Assembly: GCA_902767455.1 (NCBI GenBank)
Contig: CACXHH010000014.1
Coordinates: 1-15,188, forward strand
Reading direction: 5' to 3'
Origin: an uncultured Eubacteriales bacterium
Lineage (GTDB): Bacteria; Bacillota; Clostridia; Christensenellales; Borkfalkiaceae
DNA length: 15,188 bases
The position numbers and the translations under genes were made by a program. This document shows, one piece after another, positions 14,754 through 15,188 of the stretch (positions are counted from its first letter, which is position 1; every line of letters starts with the position of its first letter). The notes beneath the pieces are model-generated. The model worked only from the letters and a program-made list of their open reading frames with translations, searched no databases and was not told the origin of the DNA.

Positions 14754-15188
14754 ATGAAAATTGAAATCGTAGCAAAAAATTACCACGTCAATCAAGAACT
14801 CAAAGACGTTCTTGACAAGAAAATTGCCAAGCTCGACAAGTATTTTGACGACGATTCAAGATGCAAACTCTATCTCAAAAAAGAGAAAAAAGAAGCTAAG
14901 ATCGAATTGTCGCTCGACTATCAAGGTCAGCTTATCCGCGCTGAGGCAAAAGCTGAAAATTTCTACGACGCCATCGATATAGTTCTGCCTAAAGTTGAAC
15001 GTCAGATATATAAACACCGTTCAAAACTCGAAGCCAAACTTAAAAAAGGCGCATACAAGGGCGACAAACTCTTTGAAGAACAGCCTGCCGAAGAAGATTT
15101 CAGGCTCGTTAAAACCAAACAGTTCGAAGTCAAACCTTTATCCGTTGACGAAGCCATCGTCGAGTTCGAACTTTCCGGCTACGGATTC
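14754..15188 (+). CDS. hpf: Ribosome hibernation promoting factor, long form (partial, cut by window end)
   Basis: HPF binds the small ribosomal subunit under stress or starvation; the long form also pairs 70S ribosomes into 100S dimers through its C-terminal domain. The 145 codons present run without a stop to the window edge. Residues 1-95 match the N-terminal beta-alpha-beta domain (MKIEIVAKNYHVNQELKDVL at the start; YDAIDIVLPKVERQIYKH at about 72-89). A linker leads to LVKTKQFEVKPLSVDEAI, the beginning of the long-form C-terminal domain, and FELSGYGF corresponds to the family's MELLGHxF. The remainder of that domain lies beyond the window. GGAG at 14743-14746 is 7 nt before the ATG. Placement after clpC fits a stress-related unit, possibly co-transcribed across an 81-nt gap with a hairpin. 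Confidence 0.94.
   Translation, partial: MKIEIVAKNYHVNQELKDVLDKKIAKLDKYFDDDSRCKLYLKKEKKEAKIELSLDYQGQLIRAEAKAENFYDAIDIVLPKVERQIYKHRSKLEAKLKKGAYKGDKLFEEQPAEEDFRLVKTKQFEVKPLSVDEAIVEFELSGYGF

Noticed and set aside
1..15188. CRISPR arrays, tRNA or rRNA genes, insertion sequences or prophage genes.
   Set aside because: No spaced direct repeats, no tRNA-like cloverleaf with CCA end, no transposase or integrase frame and no terminal repeats were seen; all gaps over 100 nt are accounted for above.

Overview
The window reads as a chromosomal housekeeping stretch from a member of the Bacillota, most likely an uncultured clostridium. All thirteen convincing genes lie on the + strand. Most have GGAGG-type ribosome sites. 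The set includes Gram-positive hallmarks: mcsA-mcsB-clpC, a YwlE-type phosphatase, DegV and a SipS-like signal peptidase. The order sua5-ywlE-rpiB-upp matches the ywlC-ywlE-ywlF-(ywlG-glyA)-upp block of Bacillus subtilis with some genes missing. The phylum is fairly secure; anything finer is a guess.

Layout. 122-2501: a large hydrolase-fold protein that has probably lost catalysis, then signal peptidase I. 2568-5206: a DegV fatty-acid-binding protein and an M3 oligoendopeptidase, 17 nt apart. 5288-8810: replicative helicase dnaB, sua5 (tRNA t6A synthesis), ywlE and rpiB, closely spaced. 8951-9580: upp. 9581-9767: a gene-free stretch with hairpins and a run of 15 A. 9768-10640: galU, closed by a clear intrinsic terminator. 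10793-14672: a good extended -10 promoter followed by mcsA, mcsB and clpC. 14754-end: a long-form ribosome hibernation factor cut by the window edge.

The unifying theme is protein arginine phosphorylation. McsB is the kinase, McsA its zinc-binding partner, YwlE the phosphatase, and the ClpC N-domain the reader of the mark. Several parts look non-standard. McsA stops after its zinc-finger half, and no ctsR gene or CtsR operator is visible. The RDxxRA motif of McsB reads EExxRA. ClpC lacks the usual [LIV]-G-F ClpP-docking tripeptide and has Ile in place of the first pore-loop Tyr. These changes together suggest a reduced or rewired version of the pathway and are the main item to follow up. Secondary points are the hydrolase-like protein with Lys at the nucleophile position, a helicase ending in an SSB-like acidic DDDSPF tip, and several hairpins in gene-free gaps.
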